A stretch of 64,000 nucleotides of DNA from Bombyx mori (GCF_030269925.1 NC_085130.1:508501-572500); one strand, 5' to 3'. Positions 20,741 to 33,199 are shown, counted from the first letter of the stretch. The notes: generated by a model from the sequence alone, not told the origin. A program made the numbers and translations.

Positions 20741-20980
20741 TAGTGGTAGAACCTCTTGTGGGTCCGCACGGGTAGGTACCACCACCCCGCCTATTTCAGC
20801 CGTGAAGCAGTAATGCGTTTCGGTTTGAAGGGTGGGGCAGCCGTTGTAACTATACTTGAGACCTTACAACTTATATCTCAAGGTGGGTAACGTATTTACG
20901 CTGTAGATGTCTATGGACTCCAGCAACTACTTAACACCAGGTGGGCTGTGAGCTCGTCCACCCATCTAAGCAAAAAAAAA
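20741..20980 (+). repeat. Bm1 SINE, short form
   Basis: Begins TAGTGGTAGAACC and ends CCACCCATCTAAGC plus A tail. Confidence 0.9.
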
Positions 20981-22090
20981 TAACTAAGTGCCATGTGATG
21001 GGTAGGATAAATGGTAGGATAGATGACCTGCGCCATGACCACTGCTAGTGCTACGCGATCTTCATATACTCTGCAACACATATGCGTATGACGTTTTGTA
21101 TATTTTCCTTCCTTTCCCCTGGACTCTATTATAATAACCTAAAAATGGACTTAAATCCATGAATATCAGGAAAAACAATTTTAAATATGAGATCGAAAAC
21201 TGAGTCTATCAGGTTTTCCGATAGAATTTATTTTACGTCCGGTGACTCACCGCGGCACCATACCTACTGTTAGAGATATTCGCTTTCTATCAAGTGGCAC
21301 GTGCTGATTTTCCTAAACTAAGAAAAATAACTTAAAAATCCAAATAGCCCAAGTATCTATTTTTTTTTAATTCATTTTTTTCTAGGCGTTGCGACGCCCC
21401 CAATCGTTTAGTTATTTAAATTAGTTGTAAGGTTAGTTTTTATATAGTTTATGTTCACTGATTGTCTTCCAATAAAAAATAAAATCTATAAACGTAATCT
21501 AGCATTCAACCAGAACTCGATATATGAAACTAGTGCTCAATGGATTTATTGGTAGGGCGGATAGTGAGTGAGAAGGAAGAAGTAATTGCACCAGTATTGA
21601 TGAGTCTGCGATCTCATGCCTTATGGTGAGCGATGGAATTCGTGAACTCGGATACTTAGCGCAAACAAAAAAATACACTGATGACTTACATGTCTTGCGT
21701 ACAAATTCTTCATAAACATTGAAAATAATTGCATTAAAAACAACTTTATCATTGAACATGATTTAAAATTGTGAAGAACATCAAAGGATTTACTCCTGTT
21801 TGTTACCGATGTTTAATACAAACAAAGTATCCCTTCGAATAAGCCTTTATATCTCTGTCAGCCCTAAAACCGCTCATGACATTATTAATGGGTCCTTACT
21901 CCCTAAGTGGTGAATTAACGCATGGATTTATGTACTGTGTGATGTACACCACCGGGCTTTGTAACGTAGCGCTTTTGGACTAAAGTCAAATGTAGGATCA
22001 CCGGTTCGAGATAAGGTGAAAACAGTGTAGATTGTTTTCAGATAAAAAATGGTTATAATCAATGTAGATTCGAAAACAGGCTTATCCCAC
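20981..22090. other. No gene recognised
   Basis: AT-rich with only short motif-free frames. Confidence 0.45.
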
Positions 22091-22331
22091 CATATCGACG
22101 CTTGAAAGGCAAACGTGACTAAGCGACAATAACTGCTTTGTACATAAATGATAGGCAATACCCATATTCGATGCGCAAAAAAAATTATTTCTAGGTCTAT
22201 TAAACTCATTTCAATCCTACGGCTAGATTCGTTAAAATAGATTTTTTTTCAAGTATTTCAACTTTAAATTAGTCTACTGTAAATTTTATGCATTGTCGCT
22301 TAGTCACGTTTGCCTTTCAAGCGTCGATGTG
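22091..22331. repeat. Long-spaced near-perfect inverted repeat
   Basis: The 40-base arm at 22091-22130 is matched in reverse complement by 22292-22331 with one mismatch. Both hold CGCTTGAAAGGCAAACGTG in one sense. The 161-base spacer is AT-rich and non-coding. It may be the termini of a small inverted-repeat transposon or a hairpin-RNA source. Confidence 0.75.
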
Positions 22332-22743
22332 TTTAGTTTTTGTTGTTGTATTAAGGTAATTACTGGTGACAAGGCCTATTCTGAGCTGACATGGGTTGGG
22401 ACCTCCGTCCTGACTATATATTTTGGAAAACACGTGCGTTCCAATAATACGTTCACGACTGGCAGCTACGAATAACTTGCTTCTTACTCCTATTTCTATC
22501 TTACTCCAAAGTAAACGTCAGAATAGAACACCCCGCAATGTTTCTATAAATTTTTCGGAGATTGGTACAAAATGAACGCGCCGAGTGCCTTCTCTCGGAA
22601 ACTGTGGAACCGGTAGTGGTCATCATTCTCACGGGCGTCACTCGCTCATAGCTTACGTCATCTCAAAAAGTGCGTGTCGCACAGCCCACGGTTTAGTAAA
22701 AACAGCAAAATAATCGTTCCACATACAACGATCCTAGTCAGGA
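22332..22743. other. No gene recognised
   Basis: No recognisable feature. Confidence 0.4.
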
Positions 22744-22988
22744 TTTTTTTTTATTGCTTAGATGGGTGGAGGAGCTCACAGTGCACCTGGTGTTAAGTGG
22801 TTACTGGAGCCCATAGACATCTACAACGTAAATGCGCCACCCACCCTGAGATGTAAGTTCTAAGGTCTCAACTATAGTTACAACGGCTACCCCACCCTTC
22901 AAAACGAAACGCATTACTGCTTCACGGCAGAAATAGGCAGGGTAGTGGTACCTACCCGCGCAGACTCACAAAGTTCCTACCACCAGTA
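22744..22988 (-). repeat. Bm1 SINE, short form
   Basis: Poly-T, ATTGCTTAGATGGGTGG, full body, ends at CTACCACCAGT. Confidence 0.92.
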
Positions 22989-24251
22989 GAAGAGAGAAAA
23001 AATCAACAAGTAGGTAAATGAAGCTTCAATAATATTTACCTAAGTTATTGAAACGATAGGATACAATTAAGATCTATATAATTTTATTTCATCACTTGAG
23101 GCACTTGTATAGCTCGTGTAACTACCCCGACCCTTTCAACTATAGACTCAACAACCCAATGGGCCGTGAACTGGGACGAAAACCATTGCACGTCCGGCCC
23201 CTCAGTACTAAGCTATGCTATGCTATGCTACGCCTACATATGTAGAGAAAGCATCCACGATCAAGTCGCTTAGAAACCCAAAATAATGAGCACACAAATA
23301 TATAACTAAATAAATTTAGCATTCGTCAGTGTTTTAACAATTGGCTAGACATTACAATAGGACAGCTTCTCACGACACGTACATAATATTGTGTATAACA
23401 TTATGTAGGTACCTCTGCACTCACACATTAACTCAATGATTCATTAACAATTTCTACACGTTTTTATAATCGATCATTAAACACATTTTCTGATGCTTGA
23501 CTTTTTGTAAAATATTCACTTATTCACTTGCGAGGCATTTTTCTGATACCGTCCCAATGCTCTGGGTGTAGTCTTGTAGTCGTGTTTATCAGCTAAGCCT
23601 GGTAGAAGATCTTAAAAGTTAAAAGACAAAGAAGCATAGGGGCAAATATAAGGTTCACGTTTTGAATTAGACACTACCAACTGCCAGAAATGTCACGAAA
23701 GTCGGTCCAGCCGTTAATCAGAAGACACAGAAGTGCGGTCACCCAATTAACTTCCTATTTGTTCGTGTCAAGGAACCTCATATTGGAAACTTACTTAAGT
23801 TTTTAAATAATCAATTTTTCGAGGCTACTAATTGTAAATTGAATTTGACGGAGGACTCAACTTGCAGTTTCTACTAAAGCGAAACAAAGGTCCCCTCCTT
23901 CGTGGGAACGATGTATGTATAGATAAGAGGAGATACACAAGAGATATGAGAGTACGTTGTCTGCATTTAATTCATATAAAACTATTACTCTGATACCACC
24001 GTGGATAACGAAATTTTGACAAACATTCGTCTCGTGAAACCTGTATCTACTGCTGGCTTCTTTTGCCTTAAACTAATTCATGTACAGATTAAAAAACTTC
24101 AAAATGACTAATGGCTGACTTTTTTCCTATTTACAGACACGTTTTGTGAGTAAACAAAGCAAGAGCAAAATACACGTGCAAATGTCGTTAAAATATATTA
24201 CATTGATTTTGAAGAAGCTGTTAATCTCAGAAGATGGGATAAACAGAATAT
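22989..24251. other. No gene recognised
   Basis: AT-rich. A short CTATG tandem run sits at about 23213-23230. No coding signal. Confidence 0.45.
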
Positions 24252-24512
24252 TGCTCTTTTTTTTTATAAATCACGCCACGTTAGGAGGTCCCGTGATAAG
24301 TTCGTAAAGAACTTGTGTTGCAGGTACCAGATTACGGAAATAAATGTAAGGTTTTTATTATACACATACATATATTTAATATTCATCCATAACCCTGGAA
24401 AAGACATTTTATATTTAACATACAAATATCTTCCCTTGGGGGGATTCGAACCCGCGACCCCCTTATGTAGTCACCAAGTCACTTACCACCACACCAGACG
24501 GCCGTTTACTCG
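24252..24512 (-). repeat. tRNA-derived SINE, a family distinct from Bm1
   Basis: On the minus strand it begins GCCGTCTGGTGTGGTGGTA (A-box-like) and continues to a strong B box, GGGTTCGAATCCC, at about 24444-24460. A short body follows and then an A tail (poly-T at about 24257-24266). The head resembles a tRNA, but acceptor-stem pairing and a 3' CCA context are missing, and it is followed by SINE-like sequence. Confidence 0.75.
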
Positions 24513-24540
24513 TACATTTGAGTTTTCAGTCAAGCTAGTA

Positions 24541-24838
24541 TCCATTAACGGTGCTTTTAGGCACTACAAGCACCGGCCACCGTCCTCGTCGAACCCGTCG
24601 CTTGCGACGAAGGGCTCGACCAGCGAACTAACCCATAGACACAGCCCACTGAGTTTCTCGCCGGATCTTCTCAGTGGGTCGCGTTTCCGATCTGTTGGTA
24701 GATTCTGCGAAGCACTACTCTTGCTATGGTCAGTGTTAGCAACTCTCCGGTTGAGCCCCGCGAGCTCACCTACAAACGTTAGGGCGAAGCTGAAATAGCC
24801 TCTCAAGGCTATCAGCATAGGTAGGAAGAAAAAAAAGG
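24541..24838 (+). mobile_element. Jockey-like LINE 3' end, family B
   Basis: Plus-sense tail: ORF2 end with TAA in frame, 13-base gap, then a perfect stem 1 (CCCACTGAG with CTCAGTGGG) and an imperfect stem 2. Ends CATAGGTAGGAAGAAAAAAA. Confidence 0.85.
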
Positions 24839-25620
24839 CAAGCTACAGTCCCCATTGCCGTTAATTGGGAATAATTTAACGAAACAAGACTAGAGTATAA
24901 TTTTTAATAATTTATTTTTATAGAACTCGTGTTTCCTTTGAATGGCCCGTCTACCTTCTAGTGAAGCAAAGTGGCGTGCTGAACGCAATTGAGATTAGTC
25001 TTAGCGTTTCCGGCACCATTCACACTGTGCAATCAACACCTCAAAATATTCTTTCTTTATCTGTTATTAAGAAAACTTGAACTATGACGCATTGGAAATA
25101 AATTAAAGGTTTTATAAAACCGCATTCCGGGCGGATGCCGTCACCTGCGAATCAAGGAAAAAATATAATTGAACCACGCGGAGTGCAATCGTGTACAAAT
25201 TACCTGTAAATCCGTTCTATGCGTTCCGTGTAGAGGCATGCACGACTAGATACAAACATCTTAGATTAGATATAGCCTGTCTATTTCTGCCGAGATGCAG
25301 CCTCCCGTACCACTATGAAGGGACAGGCGCATTACAATACAAATTGAGACTTCGGCTGAAGACTTTGTCATTGATATCCATGCACCGGAAACTATTTGAC
25401 TCGAGGTTTCCATTAAGCAAGCTACATTTACGTACATTAACGTTTTTAGCCAGTTCAGCTACTTAGGTGATGAGATTATTTACGTTTACGTTACGTTTGA
25501 GAGGGATGCTGAGTCCTGTTCTCACAAAAGGGCTGAATAATTGCACGGCAAGTACAAAACTAGCTAGTGCCTAGCTATAGCCCTAGACACATCCCGATAG
25601 ATTCTCCACTATCTGTGCTG
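24839..25620. other. No gene recognised
   Basis: A 91-codon plus frame at 25191-25466 shows no motifs. Nothing else recognised. Confidence 0.4.
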
Positions 25621-25725
25621 TAACAGCGCCCCTATCGACAAACGTTGGCAAACGTTCCAACTCCATACATAATTGAGTTAACTTTTACGCTATCGACAAC
25701 GTTAAAAAACGCGCACTAAGCACAC
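25621..25725 (-). repeat. 105-base dispersed repeat
   Basis: Reverse complement of 60517-60619 with high identity; shared blocks include GATAGCGTAAAAGTTAACTC and GTGTGCTTAGTGCG. It is followed directly by a decayed Jockey-like 3' UTR piece (CCACTGAGTTTCGGATATTC). Confidence 0.75.
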
Positions 25726-25917
25726 AGGCCACTGAGTTTCGGATATTCTCTGCGGGTTTCAGTTCCGTTCCTGTGCTAGACCACTCATCGATCCTCGAAC
25801 TGCTAGACCTGCTTCGGGGCTCGTGTGGCTATTACCCAATCCCACCCCCGGGAGAGCCCATAACCGCACTCCCACGTTATTGAAGAAGGAAAAATATCCG
25901 GGCTGTCCATCTATGCA
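25726..25917 (+). repeat. Decayed Jockey-like 3' UTR piece and GC-richer sequence
   Basis: CCACTGAGTTTC...GGATATTCTCTGCGGGT corresponds to the stem region of the Jockey 3' UTR. The remainder is not recognised. Confidence 0.4.
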
Positions 25918-26258
25918 TTTTTTTAATTTTTAATGCTTAGATGAGGCCGAGCCCAACTGGTGTTAGGTGGTTACTGGAGCCCATAGACATCTACTACATA
26001 AATGCGCCACCCACCTTGACATATAAGTTCTAAGGTCTCAAGTATAGTTACAACGGTTACCCCACCCTTCAAACCGAAACGCATTACTGCTTCACGGCAG
26101 AAATAGGCAGGTTAGTGGTACCTACCCGCGCGGACTCACAAGAGGTCCTACCACCAGTAATTACGAAAGTTATCATTTTGCAGGTTTGATTTTTATTACA
26201 CGGTGTTATTCCTTCACGAACACCTGTGCATCGGACGTCTTATCCCTTAGGCGGCGAC
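25918..26258 (-). repeat. Bm1 SINE with tRNA head, internal deletion
   Basis: Reverse Bm1 continuing past the usual truncation point into the middle and the head (GACGTCTTATCCCTTAGGC). The segment between the GTGAAGGAATAAC block and the head, including the B box, is deleted. Confidence 0.85.
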
Positions 26259-26623
26259 GACTTCAAATAATAAATAAAAGCAATTCGTCTGATCTTTAGT
26301 GGGACAACAATCATACAAGCCGTCGTAAGAATACGTGATACAGCATCGTGCGTTGTGTGAGTGCAGCTCGCGGCGCTGATGCAACGGCTGCACAAGGTCG
26401 CACATAATGCCGTGCGATTTACCTGTTTGCTCCAAGTACTTAGGTACTTATCACGCTCGTGGCTCGGCGACGTCACGCGCGCCGGCGTCTTGAGGGCCGC
26501 GGATTTGGCACGGTACACGGAAACCAACATGTTTGGTTGGAAATCGTTGTAAACAGACGTCAGCCGATGATAAGAGGTTACTGGAGTTCAGAGACATAGT
26601 ACTGTTCCCAAATAATTTTCTCA

Positions 26624-26926
26624 CTAGATGATGACCGAGCTTTGCTCGGTTTTTTTTTGATAACGCCATTTTGTTGTGTCTTTAAAGCGGTTAGTTGTCC
26701 TCAATTAAGAAAAATAGTCTTATTATTCGCCAATAGATGTCGGGAAGAGTTAATTATTGAAAACACGAATAAAACAACATTTTCTGAAAATAAATCGTAG
26801 CTAGATCGATTTATCGCCCCCGAAATCCCCCGTATACTAAATTTTATGAAAATCGTTGGAGCCGTTTCCGAGATTCATATTATATATATATTTATATACA
26901 AGAATTGCTCGTTTAAAGGTATAAGA
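26624..26926 (-). mobile_element. Non-autonomous Helitron
   Basis: On the minus strand it starts with TC (26926-26925) and ends with a hairpin, ACCGAGCAAAGCTCGGT, followed ten bases later by the terminal CTAG (ending at 26624). The base before is A and the base after is T, the expected Helitron A/T insertion site with no target duplication. It is 303 bases long and has no coding capacity, so it depends on Rep/helicase from elsewhere. Confidence 0.85.
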
Positions 26927-27335
26927 TAAAGAAAAATAAAACATTGATAGTATTAATTAGAATATTTAGGTATTTAATTTATAATAAGCTGACGTAACCA
27001 CAGCTCGTAAACAATTACTTAATTATACAGTTTTTTTTTTGTTTTTATATAAAGTAATTGTTTTTTTTTGTATATATATGACGTCACAGACAAAGATCAT
27101 ACCGACGTGATAAAAAGTCTTACCCAGCACATTGCCTTCTATCCCCTGTTAGTTTAATGGGTATTGACTCGGACTGAGATTTGGGATGTTAAAATGAGAT
27201 GTTTAACATATTGTGTGTTTAGTGCCTCCCTGTTCTCGTCACGCACAAGCCACATTGGGTTTTGGTTCTGTAGAATAATACTTAGGTAGATACTCTAAGC
27301 TCTTAAAATATATATAGTTATAGGTACGTATTTTT
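26927..27335. other. No gene recognised
   Basis: AT-rich, no feature. Confidence 0.4.
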
Positions 27336-27578
27336 ACTGGTGGTAGGACCTGTTGTTAGTCCGCGCGGGTAGGTACCACTAACCTGCCTATTTCTGCCGT
27401 GAAGCAGTAATGCGTTTCGGTTTGAAGGGTGGGCCAGCTGTTGTAACTATACTGAGACCTTAGAACTTAATATCTCAAGGTGGGTGGCGCATTTACTTTG
27501 TAGATGTCTATGGGCTCCAGTAACCACTTAACACCAGATGGGCTGTGAGCTCGTCTACCTATCTAAGCTATAAAAAAA
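27336..27578 (+). repeat. Bm1 SINE, short form
   Basis: Begins ACTGGTGGTAGGACC and ends CTAAGCTATAAAAAAA. Confidence 0.9.
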
Positions 27579-30500
27579 TTTATATTTATTTAATTTGGTT
27601 AATAAATATCTACAGATTTGAATGCGATGTCCAAAAGCAGTCAAGTCATCCAGCACGTGCGTAAAACTGTCAGTTAAACAAATTTGAGCTACATTAGTAA
27701 CTACGTGACAAAATTGTGTATATTATTTAATTTTGAACACGTAGCGTTAGATAAAATGTAATTGCAATCGTGAAGATCGGAACAGCTTCGTCAGCAACGC
27801 GTGCACGACCTATCCGATGGTAAGATGGCGGGCGTGGTGACGTCACAGAGCGAGGCACTCCTGCGCCCTTCAAGCTAGATCTTGAGAGGCTTGAGGTCGA
27901 ATTTTTAAATTAAAACTGTAATTTTATTAATAAGCAATCTTTGAAAGTCACCCGTACCGACCAGGTGTAAGCACTGACGAGCATAATTCACATGCGTTCA
28001 ATATTAAAGAAAAAATTAAGTCAAATATAAGCAGTGAATTTGAAATTCTGTATAAATAAAAGTCTTTTTTTAATATAAAATAATTAAAATACTTTATTTC
28101 ATAAATGAAACCAACTTAAGACTAGTATTCTGTTATTTTAATATTTTTTTTTTCATTTTAACTATATTTTGATGAAAAGGTGTAAATAAAAATGATTATT
28201 TTTTGCATGCATGTATTTTTTTTTTCTTATGTTTTTGTACCCATAGTTATCTTTGGCATATGGAGACATTTGTTATATATTCAGTATAGGGACGGAATTA
28301 TTACATAACGCAATTCCTAAAAATATCTATTTCATAAACATACTTATAATATATTAACATTATAGATCATACTTTGAGACTCTTCGGTAACTTAATATTA
28401 ACGCACCAAATCGAAGAGATTCCTGAACGAAAACAGAGATTTAGACAGTACACTAACTTTAAAATACATCAAATCAATTTCCTTTGCATAAAAAAAACTA
28501 AAGGTAAATAATTTCGCTTTGCTTAAAATTCATTAAATAGGTACATTATTTAAATATATTGTGGTAACTATATTTTTAAATTTAGAATCTAACAAAATGG
28601 CCGATATTTCAAAATGGCCAATATTTCAAAATGCAGACTTACATATCAATAGATTGTGCATTTGTTTAAATATTGACGCTTTAGAAAGTGCCTCTGCGCA
28701 ACATGAATGTCGAAATTTTTATAATTCTGCTCACACACACACACACAAGGAGGTTGCGTAAAAATTAACATACGGACTGTTCAAGCGACACACCTCACAG
28801 CTTACACAACCGACCTCGATCCATGGGCACCATGAGCCGCCAATATTAATCAGAACCACTACACTAACAGTCCTTCATATAAAAAACAGATCATGGAGTT
28901 CTGGCGATGGAAAAAACCAAAATACAATGATCTAAAGCTGTATTGATCATCACTATCATAGAGGTCTCTGTTGTTTGGTATAAACCAAATAGTTAAGAAC
29001 CGTGAATGATAAAACTTTTCATACAACGCTTAGATCTATGTTTCTTGGTCACTAGCAACGTCAAACATTCAATGAACCGTGACGCTAGTCAGCGTTCTAA
29101 TAATTGACGGGTCAATTCGAATTGGATAGCTACATTTGAGGTAGAATTTTTCTCATGGACCTCTGCTGGTATGTGCTAACATATTTCGAAACTTGAGCTT
29201 AAGAATGGAGTCAAGGAGAATTGTCAATTCTATTGATGTTTCATGCGCTGTACATCTCACAAAAGCAGAGGATATTCTAAGTCATCAGTAGTTCTGTGGA
29301 AACCGTACGATTTCTTAAATATAATATCTTAAATAAATTAAATTTATCTTTTAGTACTTTGACTAACTTAGGGTCTTTTAACAAAACTATAATCGTCATA
29401 TAATAATGACATTCCAACGGTAACAGATATGTGAAAGTTTCGAGTGTGTGATATAATCGTAGTACATTGCTCGCTGACTGCGTTCTAAATAAACAAAACT
29501 TTCAAACCGCGCAGCAGTGGATTATGAAACAAAACGTACCATCGGTACTCGCGTTCAAACAGTTTTCACTATTATAAGTGTTTATCTTTCGGAACTAGAA
29601 GATTGTATGTACGAATTTCGAAATTGTAATGTATGCTTTATTTTCAAAGGAAGAATGTTTGTTTTTGAATGAAACAGCAAGCCTTATGAAGAGTTTTTCA
29701 ACAATTTAAAGATAAAAGAGTATCAGTCGAAGGAGGTTATCGCATACTAATTAAACTAAGATGATTCTCATTCGCAGTAACCTATCAATGTATTCTAAAA
29801 ACGAGATTCCATATTCTTAATACCATTTAGACGTATCTATTCTCGAAACATACAAAAACGGACTCTATACATCGTGCTGTAAGCTTCAATTTCTTGAAAA
29901 TTTATTAATGACCACGCAAACGTCAGAATTTTTTTGATACAAACCCGGAACATCCAACTTTCATTAGAGACGTCATTAAAATGTAATTTATTTGAAATCG
30001 TTTCTAACGACGGAAATTAATAGTTAATTAATTTATGAGCGTAACATAGAGGTGGGCGCGTGAGTTCACAGTTACTCACAGTTTATTGAGTCATATCGTT
30101 ATGAGTCACTCAAATAAAAAGGATACAAATTGAACCCACTCAAGATTCAACCCGTGACCCTTTGGCAGTAATTACATCTAACAATAAGACAGCTTGCCTT
30201 AAAAAAAGCTTTTTAGGAAAACCTTCCTACGAAATAAAGATTTCTAAAATTCCTTCCACTCAAGGAAATGAACTTTACTTCAACGAAAAAAAAAAAAACA
30301 TTTGACATTCGTTATGTTAACAAGATATCCTTTCGAAATATTTCGATAATACAATATGGACGAAAAACCTCAACTTAACTACAATTAAAATTGAAATAAA
30401 ATTTAAAATATATTAAATAATCAACTAAAATATTTACCTCTCCGGCATCTACCCAACGATCGTGTCGTATAGAAAAAAAAAAAACATAAACGATCCTCAA

Positions 30501-30584
30501 GGCGTCACACGAACAAAACCCTTCCTCCTCGGTAATAAGGCACAAAATCGGCGGTACAATTTAATACTAGCTTAGTATTTGATA
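27579..30584. other. 3 kb without recognised gene, 3' side of tetraspanin 1
   Basis: Very AT-rich. A short AC dinucleotide run lies at about 28733-28746. An AATAAA on the minus strand at 30087-30082, about 500 nt past the stop of the gene at 30585, is a candidate polyadenylation signal. A 66-codon plus frame at 28561 shows no motifs. No repeat family recognised. Confidence 0.45.
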
Positions 30585-31349
30585 CTAGCATTCGGTTTCA
30601 CCTTCCTTCCGCTCATGGATGTAGTGTTCCACCTCTCGCAGCGAGTGAAACAGTCTCCAGGCCAGCACGACGCCTGCTATTTCCACTAGCGATATCAGAA
30701 GCGACGCTCCGGCGACCGAAGAGCTGATGATTTTGGTGTACACGGATGCGACCTTGGCACAGCCGAGACGCTCGTTGGCTTCCTTGTCGGTGAAGTCGCA
30801 GGAGGCCCGGTAGTAGCTGTCCAGGCAGCACGTCAGGGGCAGATCGTTTCTCCAGCTCCGATAGTCCCTGGCGTCGTTCGCACCGCAACACCTCAGTTTC
30901 CTTTCAATCCTCCCGAACGCTTTGAACACGTCAGGATTCGACTGGGAGTTGTAGTAGCCGTCGTAGACAGTGTCCTTGATGAAGCGGTCAGTGTCTTCTC
31001 CGTCCACAAACACGAAGATTAACGTGGCTGCGATCGCTTGTCCAACGATGATGAGGATCAGGAAGATCCCGTAGATGCCCAGAAGTCCTCGGCTCTCTTT
31101 GTTAGCGCCGCACCATCCGCAAAACGCCACCATCATAACAAACAGACCCAGCAGGATGAAGAGCCATGGCGCGACCTGTGGCCAGTAGACGCGGTAGTCC
31201 AGCAAGTAATGGTTGCTGTTTCTGAGACTGACGAACTCGGCTAATTGCACAAAGAACCATATCCCGGTCGCGGCGGTGACTAGACCGAAAACAGCGTAGA
31301 TCACATTGACAACGTACAACACTCCTTTGATAAGTTCCTCCTTGGACAT
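30585..31349 (-). CDS. Tetraspanin, intronless (paralogue 1)
   Basis: A 254-residue four-pass membrane protein. Tetraspanins organise other membrane proteins (integrins, proteases, receptors) into microdomains at the cell surface. Membrane segments lie at about 9-34, 59-80, 88-113 and 208-231. The small loop holds SLRNSNHYLLDY and VYWPQ. The large extracellular loop (about 116-205) has CCG at 154-156, CC at 174-175, C184 and C197: six cysteines, the common tetraspanin disulfide set. The start ATG at 31349 is in ATCAAAATG context, about 48 nt from the predicted initiator. The whole gene is one exon, unusual for tetraspanins. It is the most diverged of the three paralogues; its tail (EGETEC) lacks the KKVLL/QKVLL end of the other two. 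The specific partner is unknown. Confidence 0.93.
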   Translation of the reverse strand: MSKEELIKGVLYVVNVIYAVFGLVTAATGIWFFVQLAEFVSLRNSNHYLLDYRVYWPQVAPWLFILLGLFVMMVAFCGWCGANKESRGLLGIYGIFLILIIVGQAIAATLIFVFVDGEDTDRFIKDTVYDGYYNSQSNPDVFKAFGRIERKLRCCGANDARDYRSWRNDLPLTCCLDSYYRASCDFTDKEANERLGCAKVASVYTKIISSSVAGASLLISLVEIAGVVLAWRLFHSLREVEHYIHERKEGETEC

Positions 31350-31393
31350 TTTGATTTCGTTCGTATCGTCCGCGCGCTTAGATCGTTGTCGAC

Positions 31394-31433
31394 AAAATGA
31401 GAGGTGCAGTCGTTATGCAAGTAGTTTTATAAA
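31394..31433 (-). promoter_or_regulatory. Core promoter of tetraspanin 1
   Basis: TATA box TTTATAAAA (31433-31425) and TCATTT initiator-like site (31399-31394), about 29 nt apart, upstream of the ATG at 31349. Same layout as the two paralogues. Confidence 0.7.
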
Positions 31434-32287
31434 CTTGGTCGCCGCGCCTAAACGCTGCCGTGCAATAAGGCCGGCCACGAACTTACATTCGCCGAAACTA
31501 ATATTGACATTTTACTGAAAATAAAAATCCACTTGTATTTTAACAATAACATACTTATGTTGCGTAATGCGTAGCGTAATAATCAGAAGAGTCTTGACAT
31601 CAACTCGTAAACCGCATTCACGTATTTTCAAGTAATTTAATTAATTATAGTAATGTATTTGTTGTTTGACGAATAATAAGAAGAGTTATGATTCATGTTG
31701 TATTCGATGTTGGCAGTCAGGAAGTTTAATAATTATTGGAAGATAATTTAAATAAGTTTGTTGTTCTATGTTTCTGATGATTTTCCCTTTTAATTAACAG
31801 TAAATTATTTTCTGAAATCAAACTTTGTTGTTGTACATTATTGAAAGACGTCATATACTTTACGTAAAACATTTTCTGTAACAACAAAGATTGGTCGGAC
31901 CAATTCGTCCGGGCTCATAAAATATTTTCCACGATCACCAATAAGCATAGTAGTAGCTAAAAGAATTTATGTGATATAATTATTTTTTTTTATTTCTTAT
32001 ACGCTATTATATTATAATACAATGTATATATTTCCTAGGAATACAAAGCCTGAAACAAAAGCGTAAGAGAGAAATAAGTTGTCTACAAACGGGCCTTATC
32101 TCGCATGACGTTTTCGTGAGAAAATTAATTCCATTGTATTTCCTGTACGAAAATATCAAATACTCTTAATGAGGAAATCCAGTTAAATTAAATTAATTAC
32201 CCATTGTTATTTTCAGACCGTTTTATTACATGATAAATATTTAGCCGCAATATATTAGACATATAGAATGAAGGTTCGGAAGGACTT
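31434..32287. other. No gene recognised, upstream of tetraspanin 1
   Basis: AT-rich. May hold regulatory sites for the tetraspanin at 30585-31349, but none can be named. Confidence 0.4.
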
Positions 32288-32500
32288 TTTCCAACCTATG
32301 CTAGTAGCCTCGAAGGGTTATCCTAGATTTGCCGATCGATTTGATGAGCTCACGGAGCCCTAACCTGACGAATGTCCTAACACAAACCCTAGTAAGAGCA
32401 GTGCTTCGCAGAATCTACCACCGGATTGGAAACGCGACTCACTGAGAAGATCCGGCAAGAAACTTAGTGGGCTGGGTCTGGAGGTTAACTAAAAAGACCA
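32288..32500 (-). mobile_element. Jockey-like LINE 3' UTR, family B, diverged
   Basis: CAACCTATGCTAGTAGCCT to CGACTCACTGAGAAGATCC and TTAGTGGGCTG. Stem 1 is partly decayed. ORF2 coding sequence is absent, so it is a short 5'-truncated copy. Confidence 0.75.
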
Positions 32501-32760
32501 TTATGATTTTTTTCTTTTAAAGAAGACAAGAAGGCGCTCTGTCTGTTACGAAAACGTCAGAGTCATTCAAAGACGTCCACAAACACAGGATCACAGTCGC
32601 GACTCCCTCCTCTAAAACTATCATTGGAAGAAATGCATGAATAATACTATCATGTTACTCTAGAATTTCATGCCCAGTTTCAACCTCCCTGAGAACTCTT
32701 CCAACTTTCCGAAATCAGGTTTATATTCTGCCAATTTCGGTTCAGTTTGTGAGCTATGAC

Positions 32761-33199
32761 GTCGTCGTGGCCTAACAGATAAGACGTCCGGTGCATTCGT
32801 GTTGAAGCGATGCACCGGTGTTCGAATCCCGCAGGCGGGTACCAATTTTTCTAATGAAATACGTACTCAACAAATGTTCACGATTGACTTCCACGGTGAA
32901 GGAATAACATCGTGTAATAAAAATGAAACCCGCAAAATTATAATTTGCGTAATTACTGGTGGTAGGACCTCTTGTGAGTCCGCGTGGGTGGGTACCACTA
33001 CCCTGCCTATTTCTGCCGTGAAGCAGTAATGCGTTTCGGTTTGAAGGGTGGGGCAGCCGTTGTAACTATACTTGAGACCTTAGAACTTGTATCTCAAGGT
33101 GGGTGGCGCATTTATGTTGTGGATGTCTATGGGCTCCAGTAACCACTTAACACCAGGTGGGCTGTGAGCTCGTCCACCCATCTGAGCAATAAAAAAAAA
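32761..33199 (+). repeat. Bm1 SINE, full length
   Basis: The best full-length copy in the window: GTCGTCGTGGCCTAACAGAT head, A-box-like TGGCCTAACAG, B box GTGTTCGAATCCC, body, CCACCCATCTGAGCAAT and A tail. About 439 bases. Confidence 0.95.

Noticed and set aside
24438..24512. A functional tRNA gene on the minus strand
   Set aside because: B box is good, but there is no proper acceptor pairing and the sequence continues into a SINE body with an A tail.
26240..26669. Minus-strand frames of 62-96 codons
   Set aside because: Overlap the head of a Bm1 copy and the Helitron edge; no recognisable protein.
32761..32840. A functional tRNA gene
   Set aside because: This is the tRNA-derived head of a full-length Bm1 SINE.
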